28,961 nt of DNA from a virus: positions 1 to 28,961 of IMG/VR virus record IMGVR_UViG_3300032093_011975; one strand, 5' to 3'. Position 1 is the first letter of the stretch, and the number at the start of each line of letters is the position of its first letter. This document shows, piece by piece, positions 15,188 through 22,805 of this stretch. The notes beneath the pieces are model-generated. The model was given only the letters and a program-made list of their open reading frames with translations, had not been told where the DNA came from and made no database searches. Position numbers and translations under genes: made by a program.

Positions 15188-16416
15188 TATATATTATCTT
15201 TACCGATTATTTCGAATTTTGGACATGGTACAATAAATTTACCTCCACGTTCTAAAAATTCATGTTCTCTTTCAATAAATTCAGAAATAAAATGCCAAGG
15301 CAATACTAACATATAATCTGGGTTCATTTTTCTAACGTCATCTTCAGATAATATTGGAATGTTTGTACCTATTGTCTTATACCCATATTTGTAAGGACTT
15401 CGTTCAGCGATTACATCAATTAAAGTGTTGTCTATACCAAAATATTGCAACAAGGTGTTTCCTTTACTCGAAGCTCCGTAACCACAAATTTTCTTCCCTT
15501 TTGCCTTTTCTTCCCTTAAAAAATCTAGTGTTTGTTTTTTCAAATCTTGTACTCTTTGATAAAAATCCGACCATGTTTCTTCTGAGTCCAAATTTTGAGT
15601 TTTTTCCCAATTCAATATTGATTCAACTCTAACATTACAAACATCTCGATATGGTCTAGTCGCAAATTTAGTTTCATCAGAATTTTCTTTCTTAATATAA
15701 ATTCTAAAACTTCCTCCATTCACATCATTAAGTTGACAATCCACAATTTTTAATCCCGCCTCAACCATTAGTTTATTTAGTGAAGAAAGAGACCAATAAT
15801 AAACATGTTCGTGAGTTATATTGTCAAACGCCAACTGTTTAATCATCAATGGAGTGTAGCTCATTTGTATAACAAATAACCCATCATCATCAAGAACTTC
15901 ATTGACATCATTCAGAAAATCAATCGGTTCATCCAAATCATAAAACATTGCAATACAGGTAATTACCTTAGCCCTTTTTTCCGCAAACTGAGATCTCTTA
16001 TAAGATTCCAAAGTAAAATAATCTTGAATTATCTCATCAGCAACCTGTCTTGATTCAACTGTAAATGTATCATCTGTCGGGTCGATTCCCAATTTTTTAA
16101 TATGACTAGGTACGTATTTGAAAAGAGTTCCGTCATTACACGCGATATCCAACCATAAATCATTCTCTTCTAATTTTTGTACTTTCAAAATGTTTTCAAC
16201 AATACCCATCAATTCATTTCTCATGGTTGTGTTGGTTCCACTTCTATACCAATATTTCCCGAACATTGAATGGATTGGAGTACATTTTTCCAATCTTGCA
16301 GCTCCATACCGTTCATCAATCATTAGTGTTAAATCGTGTTTTCCAGCTCTTCCTTCTTCATCTTGTTTGATGAAATCGGATACATATAAGTCACCGAAGC
16401 TAAATAATTTTTTCAT
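15187..16416 (-). CDS. Sugar C-methyltransferase (NovU/TylC3-like) with degenerate zinc domain
   Basis: The 409-residue protein has the three-part layout of nucleotide-sugar C-methyltransferases. The N-terminal region (1-70) aligns by FGKYWYRSGTNTTMR but lacks the four zinc cysteines; only C45 remains. The SAM domain has DIACNDG (90-96) and GIDP, and the catalytic region has THEHVYYWSL (H202, E203, H204). The C-terminal domain has GYGASSKGNTLLQYFG (312-327) and LVLPWHF. Such enzymes methylate C-3 of a 4-keto deoxy sugar. It overlaps its upstream neighbour by ATGA and couples to the carbamoyltransferase. Confidence 0.8.
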   Translation of the reverse strand: MKKLFSFGDLYVSDFIKQDEEGRAGKHDLTLMIDERYGAARLEKCTPIHSMFGKYWYRSGTNTTMRNELMGIVENILKVQKLEENDLWLDIACNDGTLFKYVPSHIKKLGIDPTDDTFTVESRQVADEIIQDYFTLESYKRSQFAEKRAKVITCIAMFYDLDEPIDFLNDVNEVLDDDGLFVIQMSYTPLMIKQLAFDNITHEHVYYWSLSSLNKLMVEAGLKIVDCQLNDVNGGSFRIYIKKENSDETKFATRPYRDVCNVRVESILNWEKTQNLDSEETWSDFYQRVQDLKKQTLDFLREEKAKGKKICGYGASSKGNTLLQYFGIDNTLIDVIAERSPYKYGYKTIGTNIPILSEDDVRKMNPDYMLVLPWHFISEFIEREHEFLERGGKFIVPCPKFEIIGKDNI

Positions 16417-17153
16417 ATTAAATTTCTATCTCTTTTAAATCCTTCATTTTGCCCCCAATCCATGAATTTATCAAAAATTGAAGCATTAGTAATCTCTTCA
16501 GGTTTTAAGCCTCTCACGTTTGGTCTTACTAATTTTAAATCAAAATTTGGTAATTGAACAACATAATAGTCCAACTTCAATATTTCTTTTGCAAATTCAG
16601 TATGAATATTACCTGGCATTGTAGTTGGAAGACTATCAATTACATTAAATAATGTTTTGAAATGCCCCATAAAAAAATATTCTACTAAATAATATTCTTC
16701 TTTTGATGGCTTGCCAGTAATATATATTGGAGTTAACCCGTAGATTACATCTTCTTTTACGAATGTCGAATAGAAATCAGGAGTATAGTTGTAGAACGAA
16801 TAATTGTCAGGTCTTGTTAAGATTAACATTTCATAATCAACTCCACTTTCTTTAATCATATCCAATGAACTCTTCATCAAAAATAAATGTTTGTCGTTGT
16901 GAAAGGCCCTATCTCCCGAAAAATCAAAATCATTGACATCATACATTTTGATTTTTGCATTGGGTATATGTTCAAGAATCATGTCTTCGGTAATATCTTC
17001 TTCGATATGCATGTTTAAAACTTTGCTCGATTGGACTGATTTTTTCCAAGTCGAAAAATATACATCACAATCCAAGTCATTCAAAAATTTCCAAGACTTG
17101 ACCGCAATGTCAAATTGTCTACACATTCCTGAAACTAATACCGCAGTCTTCAT
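16413..17153 (-). CDS. Possible glycosyltransferase-like protein (GT-A/WavE-like), weakly assigned
   Basis: The 246-residue protein opens with AVLVSGMCRQFDIAVKSW, followed by DVYFSTWKK. This arrangement is common in poorly characterised LPS-cluster glycosyltransferases, where ALCISGQ.R and DVFIHTW are typical. MLILTRPDNYSFY near 110-122 resembles the DxD-type region (usually TRPD). No membrane helix is visible. It lies between the cytidylyltransferase and the C-methyltransferase in the sugar operon, preceded by a 30-base gap. The stop overlaps the next start (ATGA). It ends in RDRNLI. I cannot name donor or acceptor. Confidence 0.4.
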   Translation of the reverse strand: MKTAVLVSGMCRQFDIAVKSWKFLNDLDCDVYFSTWKKSVQSSKVLNMHIEEDITEDMILEHIPNAKIKMYDVNDFDFSGDRAFHNDKHLFLMKSSLDMIKESGVDYEMLILTRPDNYSFYNYTPDFYSTFVKEDVIYGLTPIYITGKPSKEEYYLVEYFFMGHFKTLFNVIDSLPTTMPGNIHTEFAKEILKLDYYVVQLPNFDLKLVRPNVRGLKPEEITNASIFDKFMDWGQNEGFKRDRNLI

Positions 17154-17183
17154 AATTTTAATATAATTAAATTATACAAATTT
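17154..17183 (-). promoter_or_regulatory. AT-only gap, possible internal promoter
   Basis: This is the largest intergenic gap of the minus block. On the minus strand it contains TTTGTATAATTTAATTATA just upstream of the ATG of the 246-residue gene, which includes a TATAAT-like hexamer. It may be an internal promoter or simply an unstructured leader in a system lacking Shine-Dalgarno sites. Confidence 0.2.
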
Positions 17184-17618
17184 TCAATTAAGTTTTAATC
17201 TTTTTTTAATTGCTGTTGTGGAAACATCTTCAGTATATGGAAGGTAAATAAGAACGATCTCATTATCATCCAACCATTTTTGTGTAAAATTCATTTGTTT
17301 GTAATAATCTTTTTTAGCCCAATCACTTCCAATGACAATAAATTTTGGATTCACAGAAAGTATTGTAGGTTTTGAATCTTCACCTTCACTATTCGGAATC
17401 ACCTCATCAACATATTTACAACTTACTAATACTTTTTTCCTATCTTCATAACTAATGATGGGATATTCTCCTTTATATCTGTGTATAAATTCATCCGTGT
17501 TTAAAGATACTACCACATAGTCTCCAACCTCTTTGCATTGACGCAAGAAGTTTACATGTCCACTATGGAATAAATCAAAAGTACCACCAGTATAAACTTT
17601 GCGATTACTCAAACACAT
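17184..17618 (-). CDS. Glycerol-3-phosphate cytidylyltransferase-like nucleotidyltransferase (TagD family)
   Basis: The 144-residue protein has GTFDLFHSGH at 12-21, the HxGH signature of cytidylyltransferases, then GDYVVVSLNTDEF, SYEDRKK, YVDEVIP, a VIGSDW segment and VSTTAIKKR near the end. This order follows TagD closely; the usual RTEGISTT is altered to YTEDVSTT, so the first Arg of that motif is replaced. TagD makes CDP-glycerol from CTP and glycerol 3-phosphate; related enzymes activate other polyol or sugar phosphates. It overlaps the phosphorylase gene by ten bases. It may supply a CDP-linked building block to the glycan. Confidence 0.75.
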   Translation of the reverse strand: MCLSNRKVYTGGTFDLFHSGHVNFLRQCKEVGDYVVVSLNTDEFIHRYKGEYPIISYEDRKKVLVSCKYVDEVIPNSEGEDSKPTILSVNPKFIVIGSDWAKKDYYKQMNFTQKWLDDNEIVLIYLPYTEDVSTTAIKKRLKLN

Positions 17619-18400
17619 CTTAAAACATCATTCAATATCAACCACACACGTTCAACAGCTTTATTTGCTGTGTCCTGTACTTCATTATGGTTTACACCCG
17701 ACTTCCCAACAATATTTGTAACCACGGACATAGAAAATATTTTCATCCCTAATTGTTTCCCAACAATGACTTCAGGTATGGTTGACATTCCAACAGCATC
17801 AGACCCTATTAATTTCAAGAATCTACATTCAGCGGGTGTTTCGTATGTTGGCCCCGATAATGCGGTAAGAACCCCTTGTTTGACTCTGAAATTATTCTTA
17901 TCACCAGTGAGTAATCCTACATCTATCAAATCTTTATCATAAACAGATGACATATCAATAAATCTTTCACCTTCGAGTTTTCCAATCAATGGGTTGGTTC
18001 CCATCAAATTTATGTGGTCATTGATTAACATAATGTCTCCGACTTCGAAAGATTCATTTATACCTCCGACCGCATTTGTGGTAATCAAAGTTTTTACCCC
18101 CAAAGATTTCATAACTCTTATGGGATATGTAATTTCCTGCATCGTATGACCCTCATAATAATGATTCCTACCCTGCATCAAAACTAAATTGATTTCACCT
18201 ATTTGACCGAATACTAAATTACCACTATGTCCTTCAATACCTGTATTCAAAAAATGAGGAATTTCTCGATAATTTATTATGATTGGGTCACTTACTTTTT
18301 CTACAATTTCACCTAAACCAGACCCCAATATAATTCCAACAGTTGGATGTAAACCAACTCTATTATCAAGGAATTCTATGGAATCTCTCAGTTTTTTCAT
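17609..18400 (-). CDS. punA: Purine nucleoside phosphorylase (trimeric PNP/MTAP family)
   Basis: The 263-residue protein is full length for the trimeric family. Visible motifs are GIILGSGLG (22-30, phosphate loop), GHSG (57-60), QGRNHYYEGH (76-85), TNAVGG (108-113), GPTYETPAE (183-191), GMST.PE (205-210) and TNI at 228-230 with the base-contacting Asn. The enzyme cleaves purine ribonucleosides with phosphate to give base and ribose 1-phosphate. It is embedded in a nucleotide-sugar operon, overlapping the TPP-enzyme beta gene by four bases and the cytidylyltransferase by ten. Ribose 1-phosphate might feed the sugar pathway, or the enzyme may serve nucleotide salvage; the sequence does not decide. 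Confidence 0.92.
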   Translation of the reverse strand: MKKLRDSIEFLDNRVGLHPTVGIILGSGLGEIVEKVSDPIIINYREIPHFLNTGIEGHSGNLVFGQIGEINLVLMQGRNHYYEGHTMQEITYPIRVMKSLGVKTLITTNAVGGINESFEVGDIMLINDHINLMGTNPLIGKLEGERFIDMSSVYDKDLIDVGLLTGDKNNFRVKQGVLTALSGPTYETPAECRFLKLIGSDAVGMSTIPEVIVGKQLGMKIFSMSVVTNIVGKSGVNHNEVQDTANKAVERVWLILNDVLRCV

Positions 18401-18936
18401 TTTGTGTATAATTGGGGATATTCAACAATAACATGAATTCCTCCTTCATTGTAAGCTTCTTTGTACTTATCTTCAATTAATTCATGAGATAATAGATTAT
18501 GAAATGTAATATTTTTACAAAGTGACTGATACTCAGTGAAATAATCCCCTTTGTGTTGATGTCCTGGGTCTATCGGATAATCCGACCCTTTACCTAATCT
18601 GACAATTATATTGGGATTGAATTGATTATTGCTCATCAATTTTATTTTGTCCAAATGATTCAATAATTGATTTGTAGCACAAATCAAAAAATCCCATCTG
18701 GGGTAAAAAGTAATCACGAAATGTCCAGTCATCGCCATTCCCAAAGACATACCCATTTGTGAATCCTCCATTACTGGTAATTCAATAATTTTATTTTTTG
18801 GAACATTTCCCAACGTTGTACTCATTGGGTTTCCTGGATAAAGAGTTTGTTGTCCAATAAAAATTGTATCGGATTGTTCGGCTAAAAAAGTCATTGCATT
18901 TGTCAATGCATCCTTATAACTTGTATCTTGATTCAT
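18397..18936 (-). CDS. TPP-dependent enzyme, E1 beta-like pyrimidine-domain subunit (short)
   Basis: The 179-residue protein matches the Pyr domain of 2-oxoacid dehydrogenase E1 beta or transketolase: SYKDALTNAM at the start, FIGQQTLYPGNPMSTT, then ELPVMEDSQMGMSLGMAM (52-69), where E57 would be the glutamate that activates TPP. Classical E1 beta is about 325 residues and has a C-terminal transketolase domain, which is absent. Its partner is the 209-residue alpha-like protein, separated from it by a glycosyltransferase-like gene. Together they would make a minimal TPP enzyme, perhaps transferring a two-carbon unit to a sugar. It overlaps both neighbours by ATGA. Confidence 0.7.
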   Translation of the reverse strand: MNQDTSYKDALTNAMTFLAEQSDTIFIGQQTLYPGNPMSTTLGNVPKNKIIELPVMEDSQMGMSLGMAMTGHFVITFYPRWDFLICATNQLLNHLDKIKLMSNNQFNPNIIVRLGKGSDYPIDPGHQHKGDYFTEYQSLCKNITFHNLLSHELIEDKYKEAYNEGGIHVIVEYPQLYTK

Positions 18937-20150
18937 ATTAAACTATTGTAGAAATTAAAGTCTGTTTTGTCATTTTTGATGTCTTCGAAAATTTGAATAT
19001 TTTTATCGAAACGATTTTTATTATTCTTGAAAAAACTTATTATATCTTGTTTTTTGGTGTTCAATCTTAAGATTTCATTGATAATCATTTCAAATCTTTT
19101 TTTTGCATTTGGTTCATTGTCATAACTATGATCGACAATATCATCGAAAAAATCAAAATTATACCTATCCTTCATTTTTTTAATATGATTTGCACTTGCC
19201 ATTATGATTGGAATTTGAGAAAAATATAAAGGTATAAAAGATTTTTCACTCAGGATTATAATATCATTTTTTTCAAAATTGGTTTCAGTAACTATGTTAA
19301 TGTATGAATTTTTGTATGGATTGTTTGAATAAGAGGCAACTGTGTCGAATGTATGAGGAGGATAATCAACTTGATAATTTTTTTCGTAAATGCTATTATG
19401 TATTTGAACATCAAGAAGTTTGATAATTTCTTTTTCATATATCAAAACCTCACTTTCAGTAAAGAATTGACTCAAATATGGTTTGAAATTTGAAAGACTG
19501 CCCGAATTGATGAAAAGTTCTCTCATTTCATATCCCCTTATCCAACTCCAATCTGTATCGTCAACTATGTTATGGTACATCAAATAAACTAATAGAGCGA
19601 ACCGATGTATTTTCACCTTTCGATTATATGACATGAATAAAAAATTTCTCTCTTTTTTGTAATTGTAAGGAAATCTGGTCAATTCATTAGCAATTGCGAA
19701 CTTTCCATTATTAGTTGTATGAGTAATCAAATCAACATCAAACTTTGTTTTTACATCATGATTGATTTCATTACAATTAATTACTACAAATTTTTTGGTA
19801 GGAATACCCATTTTTTTCAATAGGGCATCGAGACTATTGATTAAATTATCATCATCAGATTCAGCATCGTTCTTAACTATCACATAAAAATTCGGATTGA
19901 ATTTTAATAAGTCAATTACCTTTTCACTGAAGGGTAAATCTTGTTTTGAAACAATTTCTGCCGCTAAATAATATCGATATTCATAAAAATAATAATACTT
20001 TTGATTATCGTTAGGAATTTCATTGATGTTGAAAACTTTGAATTTGAACCCTTCAGGATTACGCATTCCTACATAACAATCAAAATAATTGATTACATCC
20101 TGTTTGAATACATCGACCTCATCATAAACTAAATTCAAAAAATTACCCAT
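18933..20150 (-). CDS. Putative glycosyltransferase, distant paralog of the 9845-11011 product
   Basis: I take the ATG at 20150 (405 residues); a GTG at 20174 would lengthen the overlap with the E1 alpha-like gene. The protein has FLFMSYNRKVKIHRFALL near the middle and NIVTETNFEKNDIIILSEKS, then FIPLYFSQIPIIMAS and HIKKMKDRYNFDFF, the same order as FLCLNRR, IITETMLY, ITEKTYKS and HLKHLRDMGFKTF in the plus-strand paralog. This resembles the donor side of GT-B or exostosin-like transferases. It sits between the two halves of the TPP enzyme. It ends in FYNSLI with an ATGA overlap to the next gene. Confidence 0.45.
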   Translation of the reverse strand: MGNFLNLVYDEVDVFKQDVINYFDCYVGMRNPEGFKFKVFNINEIPNDNQKYYYFYEYRYYLAAEIVSKQDLPFSEKVIDLLKFNPNFYVIVKNDAESDDDNLINSLDALLKKMGIPTKKFVVINCNEINHDVKTKFDVDLITHTTNNGKFAIANELTRFPYNYKKERNFLFMSYNRKVKIHRFALLVYLMYHNIVDDTDWSWIRGYEMRELFINSGSLSNFKPYLSQFFTESEVLIYEKEIIKLLDVQIHNSIYEKNYQVDYPPHTFDTVASYSNNPYKNSYINIVTETNFEKNDIIILSEKSFIPLYFSQIPIIMASANHIKKMKDRYNFDFFDDIVDHSYDNEPNAKKRFEMIINEILRLNTKKQDIISFFKNNKNRFDKNIQIFEDIKNDKTDFNFYNSLI

Positions 20151-20764
20151 TTTCCAGTTCCGTAGTGCGGCCACTCTTTTTTATATTTATACCAAATAAC
20201 ATCTTCAGGAATTTCGGTTTTCTTAGCCCATGTTTCAATAGTTGGTGTATTAGTTGAAACTTCATTATCTTCCACAACAAATCTAATAGGTAAATCGAAA
20301 TTTTTAGCGTACTTATAATTTTCCATGAAAGTACCAGTTTCGAATGTCATGTCTCCAACGAAACACCACACCATTTCATCAATACCTTTTCGTTTGTTTG
20401 CCATCGCAACACCAACCGCTATTGGTATTATACCACCAACAATTGCCGAACTATAAAACTTCTCGTCTTTATTGACGATTGTAATCGACCTACCTTCCAA
20501 TATTTCTTTTTCCAACCATTCAGGAGATATTCCTTTCAGTAAAGCATGATAATGTGACCTCCACGTTGAAAATACCCAGTCTTTCCTTGAAATTCTTTTG
20601 AATATTTCAACAAGATGTTTTTCATTACCTCCACTCAAATGAACAGGGCCTCGTATTTTACCTGACTCCCAATGTTCAACTATTTTATTTTCAAAATGAA
20701 TAAGTTCCTCTTCATTCCAGTTGTGTTCTCTAACTATTGGATATTGCTCTAAATTTTTTGTCAT
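20135..20764 (-). CDS. TPP-dependent enzyme, E1 alpha-like subunit (short)
   Basis: The 209-residue protein matches the pyrophosphate-binding domain of E1 alpha: STWRSHYHALLKGIS (66-80), a Gly-rich SSAIVGGIIPIAVGVAMA segment (105-122), GDMTFETGTFMENYKYAKN (137-155) and VVEDNEVSTNTPT (163-175). The TPP/Mg motif normally reads GDG...N; here it is GDM...N with D138 and N167. Typical alpha subunits exceed 320 residues, so this is a reduced form. The partner is the beta-like protein at 18397-18936. The 3' end overlaps the glycosyltransferase-like gene by 16 bases. The substrate is unknown; acyl or ketol transfer to a keto-sugar would fit the setting. Confidence 0.7.
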   Translation of the reverse strand: MTKNLEQYPIVREHNWNEEELIHFENKIVEHWESGKIRGPVHLSGGNEKHLVEIFKRISRKDWVFSTWRSHYHALLKGISPEWLEKEILEGRSITIVNKDEKFYSSAIVGGIIPIAVGVAMANKRKGIDEMVWCFVGDMTFETGTFMENYKYAKNFDLPIRFVVEDNEVSTNTPTIETWAKKTEIPEDVIWYKYKKEWPHYGTGKWVIF

Positions 20765-20767
20765 AAC

Positions 20768-21379
20768 TTATTTATTAAAAGATACAATTGAGTACCTCGA
20801 ATTTTTGGCAAATTCCTCAACTGAAGAAACAAAATGAGGAGACCTGAAGACTTTATTGTTCAATAATGTCACTCGATTAAATTTGGGTAAAATTTGTTTG
20901 TTAAATTCGTAATCATTATCGTCTGTAATGTTGAGAATACCTCCCCAATCCCAAATCCATTCTTCATTAACATAATATATTAAATTGATATTACCAGCAT
21001 AATCATCAACATGAGTTCTAAAGTAGTCCCCTTTATCTGATTTGTGACATCTTATGTCAAATTCGGTTAAATCAAAGGGAGAAACTTTTTTGAGGAAGGG
21101 AACAAAAAATTCATTATAGATATTTTTTAATCCCTCGTTTTTTTCCAAAATGAATGACCTACTAAATCTTGTTGAATAAACTTCGTCGTTCTTTGGTAAA
21201 TAGGGTGATTTCGTTTTGAACACATGTTCATAATGATTTTCTCTCACCTGATGTATTTTTTCCCAAGAATTTTCTGAAGTGAACAAATCTTGTATATTTT
21301 TTGCAACATCGATTGGTAAAAAGTTGTCAATTATCGAATACCCGATTTCACCTAATTCGTATCTAACCTTATCTAACAT
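20768..21379 (-). CDS. 2OG-Fe(II) oxygenase (prolyl-hydroxylase/Tpa1-like)
   Basis: The 203-residue protein starts with a SIIDNFLP segment typical of the family N-terminus and has H123-V-D125 as HxD, GGILNI at 146-151, distal H182 in SPHFVSSV and R195 in NSRYSIVSF. The triad is canonical, unlike the HxH members on the plus strand. The layout resembles proline 4-hydroxylase-like enzymes often found next to glycan genes. It lies between a conserved unknown and the TPP enzyme alpha gene, three bases from the latter. It lacks the Leu-Ile tail and ends SFNK. The substrate is unknown. Confidence 0.75.
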   Translation of the reverse strand: MLDKVRYELGEIGYSIIDNFLPIDVAKNIQDLFTSENSWEKIHQVRENHYEHVFKTKSPYLPKNDEVYSTRFSRSFILEKNEGLKNIYNEFFVPFLKKVSPFDLTEFDIRCHKSDKGDYFRTHVDDYAGNINLIYYVNEEWIWDWGGILNITDDNDYEFNKQILPKFNRVTLLNNKVFRSPHFVSSVEEFAKNSRYSIVSFNK

Positions 21380-21388
21380 ATGAATAAT

Positions 21389-21796
21389 TTATTCCCAACT
21401 AATACCCCAATCTTTGAACTCCGCAGCCAAACAATCAGTTTTATAATCTTTTCTGCCACCTACAATTTCTTGTATTCTATTTTTTGCTGTGTTACGAACT
21501 CCATTCAATCCATGAGTCAGTTCCAAATTATTTCCTTCTTTAATTCCTTTTCTGTAATTGGATTCATTGTGCCATATATGTAAATTAGTCTGAGCTAAAA
21601 CTACAATCGATCTTAAAGTCTTTGCGTCAATCACCACATTTTCTTCTTTAAGAATCAAATCAATATCATGTTCAATGTCTCTAATTTCTTGTGCGTATTC
21701 CTCTTTATGTTCGGGAATAAAAACTTCTTTCAACTGAGAAATACTTAATCTGTCAATCAGTTCCGCTAATGTTGGTAGGTACTTTCTTTTTTCCAT
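21389..21796 (-). CDS. Conserved-looking hypothetical protein
   Basis: The 135-residue protein is not assigned to a named domain. It begins LPTLAELIDRLSISQLKEV, then FIPEHKEEYAQEIRDIEHDI, a pattern I associate with unnamed proteins in phage LPS-like regions, and ends GISWE. It is predicted to be mainly alpha-helical and charged, with Asn, His and Trp (LHIWHNESNYRKG) in the centre. There is no signal peptide, membrane segment or obvious metal site. It is separated by one base from the GDP-mannose dehydratase gene and by nine from the oxygenase, so it belongs to the sugar operon. Its role is unknown. Confidence 0.6.
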   Translation of the reverse strand: MEKRKYLPTLAELIDRLSISQLKEVFIPEHKEEYAQEIRDIEHDIDLILKEENVVIDAKTLRSIVVLAQTNLHIWHNESNYRKGIKEGNNLELTHGLNGVRNTAKNRIQEIVGGRKDYKTDCLAAEFKDWGISWE

Positions 21797-21797
21797 T

Positions 21798-22805
21798 TTA
21801 TCTATTTAAAAATTTTCTTCCTTTATTAATTCTATCTCTCCAATATTCCAATAAATCATCCATTGTTTGATTGAAGTTTATTGTTGGCTCCCACCCTGTC
21901 ATCTCTCTAAATTTTGTTGTATCAGGTATTTGTAAATCTGCGTCAATAGGTCTAAGACGACTTTTATCAACAACAATATCTATGTCTTTCACTGTAGATT
22001 TAGAAATAAGATAATTCAAAGTATCTCCCACTTTACATGTATGAGTACCACCAATATTATAATACGCACCAGGTGATGGATTGATGTTCAATAACATCCA
22101 ATATGCTCTCACTGCGTCTCTAACATCGGCATAAGTTCGAAGGGAGTCTAAATTACCCACAAATATTTGCGGTTGTTGTAACCCGTGTTCAATCATCGCA
22201 ATTTGTTTTGCGAAAGTTGATTCGTGAAAAACATCACCTCTCCTTGGACCTGTATGTGTAAACATTCTAGTCGTCATTACCATCATTTTGTATGCTTCTC
22301 CGTAATACCTTCCTATTAAATCAGTTCCAACTTTTGAAATTGCATATGGTGATGCTGGATGTAAGGAACATTCCTCATTGATGGGTAATTTTTCTTTTGG
22401 AACTCTACCGAATATTTCACTTGAGGCACACACATGGATGTACGCGTCTTTATGTGGGGATTTTCTGATGGCTTCTAATAAATTTGCGGTTCCAATTATG
22501 TTCGTCTGCAAAGTTTCAATCGGGGAATCAAAACTTGTTTGCGGGTATGATTGAGCCCCAAGGTGAAAAACATAATCAGGTTTGGAAATTTCTATTGCAT
22601 TAACAATTGAACTGTAATCATTTAAATCTCCATAAATCAGTTTTATCCTGTCCGTAGTGTTAATCACCTCAGTTAAATGTTCAATGTTGTCCATTGATTC
22701 GTTCCATCTACAGAATCCATATATTTTCAGGTTAGTTTTTTCTAACAAAAAATCCAACATGTGGGACCCAACCATCCCTAAAACACCAGTAATTAATACG
22801 TTCAT
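21798..22805 (-). CDS. gmd: GDP-mannose 4,6-dehydratase-like SDR enzyme
   Basis: The 335-residue extended SDR protein has GVLGMVG (7-13) for NAD(P) binding, HLGAQSYPQTSFDSP (81-95), ASSEIFG (127-133) with the dehydratase-type Ser and Glu, Y154xxxK158 in SPYAISK, and HTGPRRGDVF, GNLDSLRTYADVRDAV further on. These fit GMD or the closely related GDP-6-deoxy-mannose reductase; the Ser-Ser-Glu triad favours the dehydratase. GMD converts GDP-mannose to GDP-4-keto-6-deoxymannose, the entry point for fucose, rhamnose and colitose. Its product would be the substrate for the ColD-like enzyme upstream. The start overlaps the preceding stop by four bases. Confidence 0.78.
   Translation of the reverse strand: MNVLITGVLGMVGSHMLDFLLEKTNLKIYGFCRWNESMDNIEHLTEVINTTDRIKLIYGDLNDYSSIVNAIEISKPDYVFHLGAQSYPQTSFDSPIETLQTNIIGTANLLEAIRKSPHKDAYIHVCASSEIFGRVPKEKLPINEECSLHPASPYAISKVGTDLIGRYYGEAYKMMVMTTRMFTHTGPRRGDVFHESTFAKQIAMIEHGLQQPQIFVGNLDSLRTYADVRDAVRAYWMLLNINPSPGAYYNIGGTHTCKVGDTLNYLISKSTVKDIDIVVDKSRLRPIDADLQIPDTTKFREMTGWEPTINFNQTMDDLLEYWRDRINKGRKFLNR

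Noticed and set aside
20151-20174. GTG start at 20174 for the glycosyltransferase-like gene
   Set aside because: It would extend the overlap with the E1 alpha-like gene to 40 bases; the ATG at 20150 gives a compact overlap and a sensible N-terminus.
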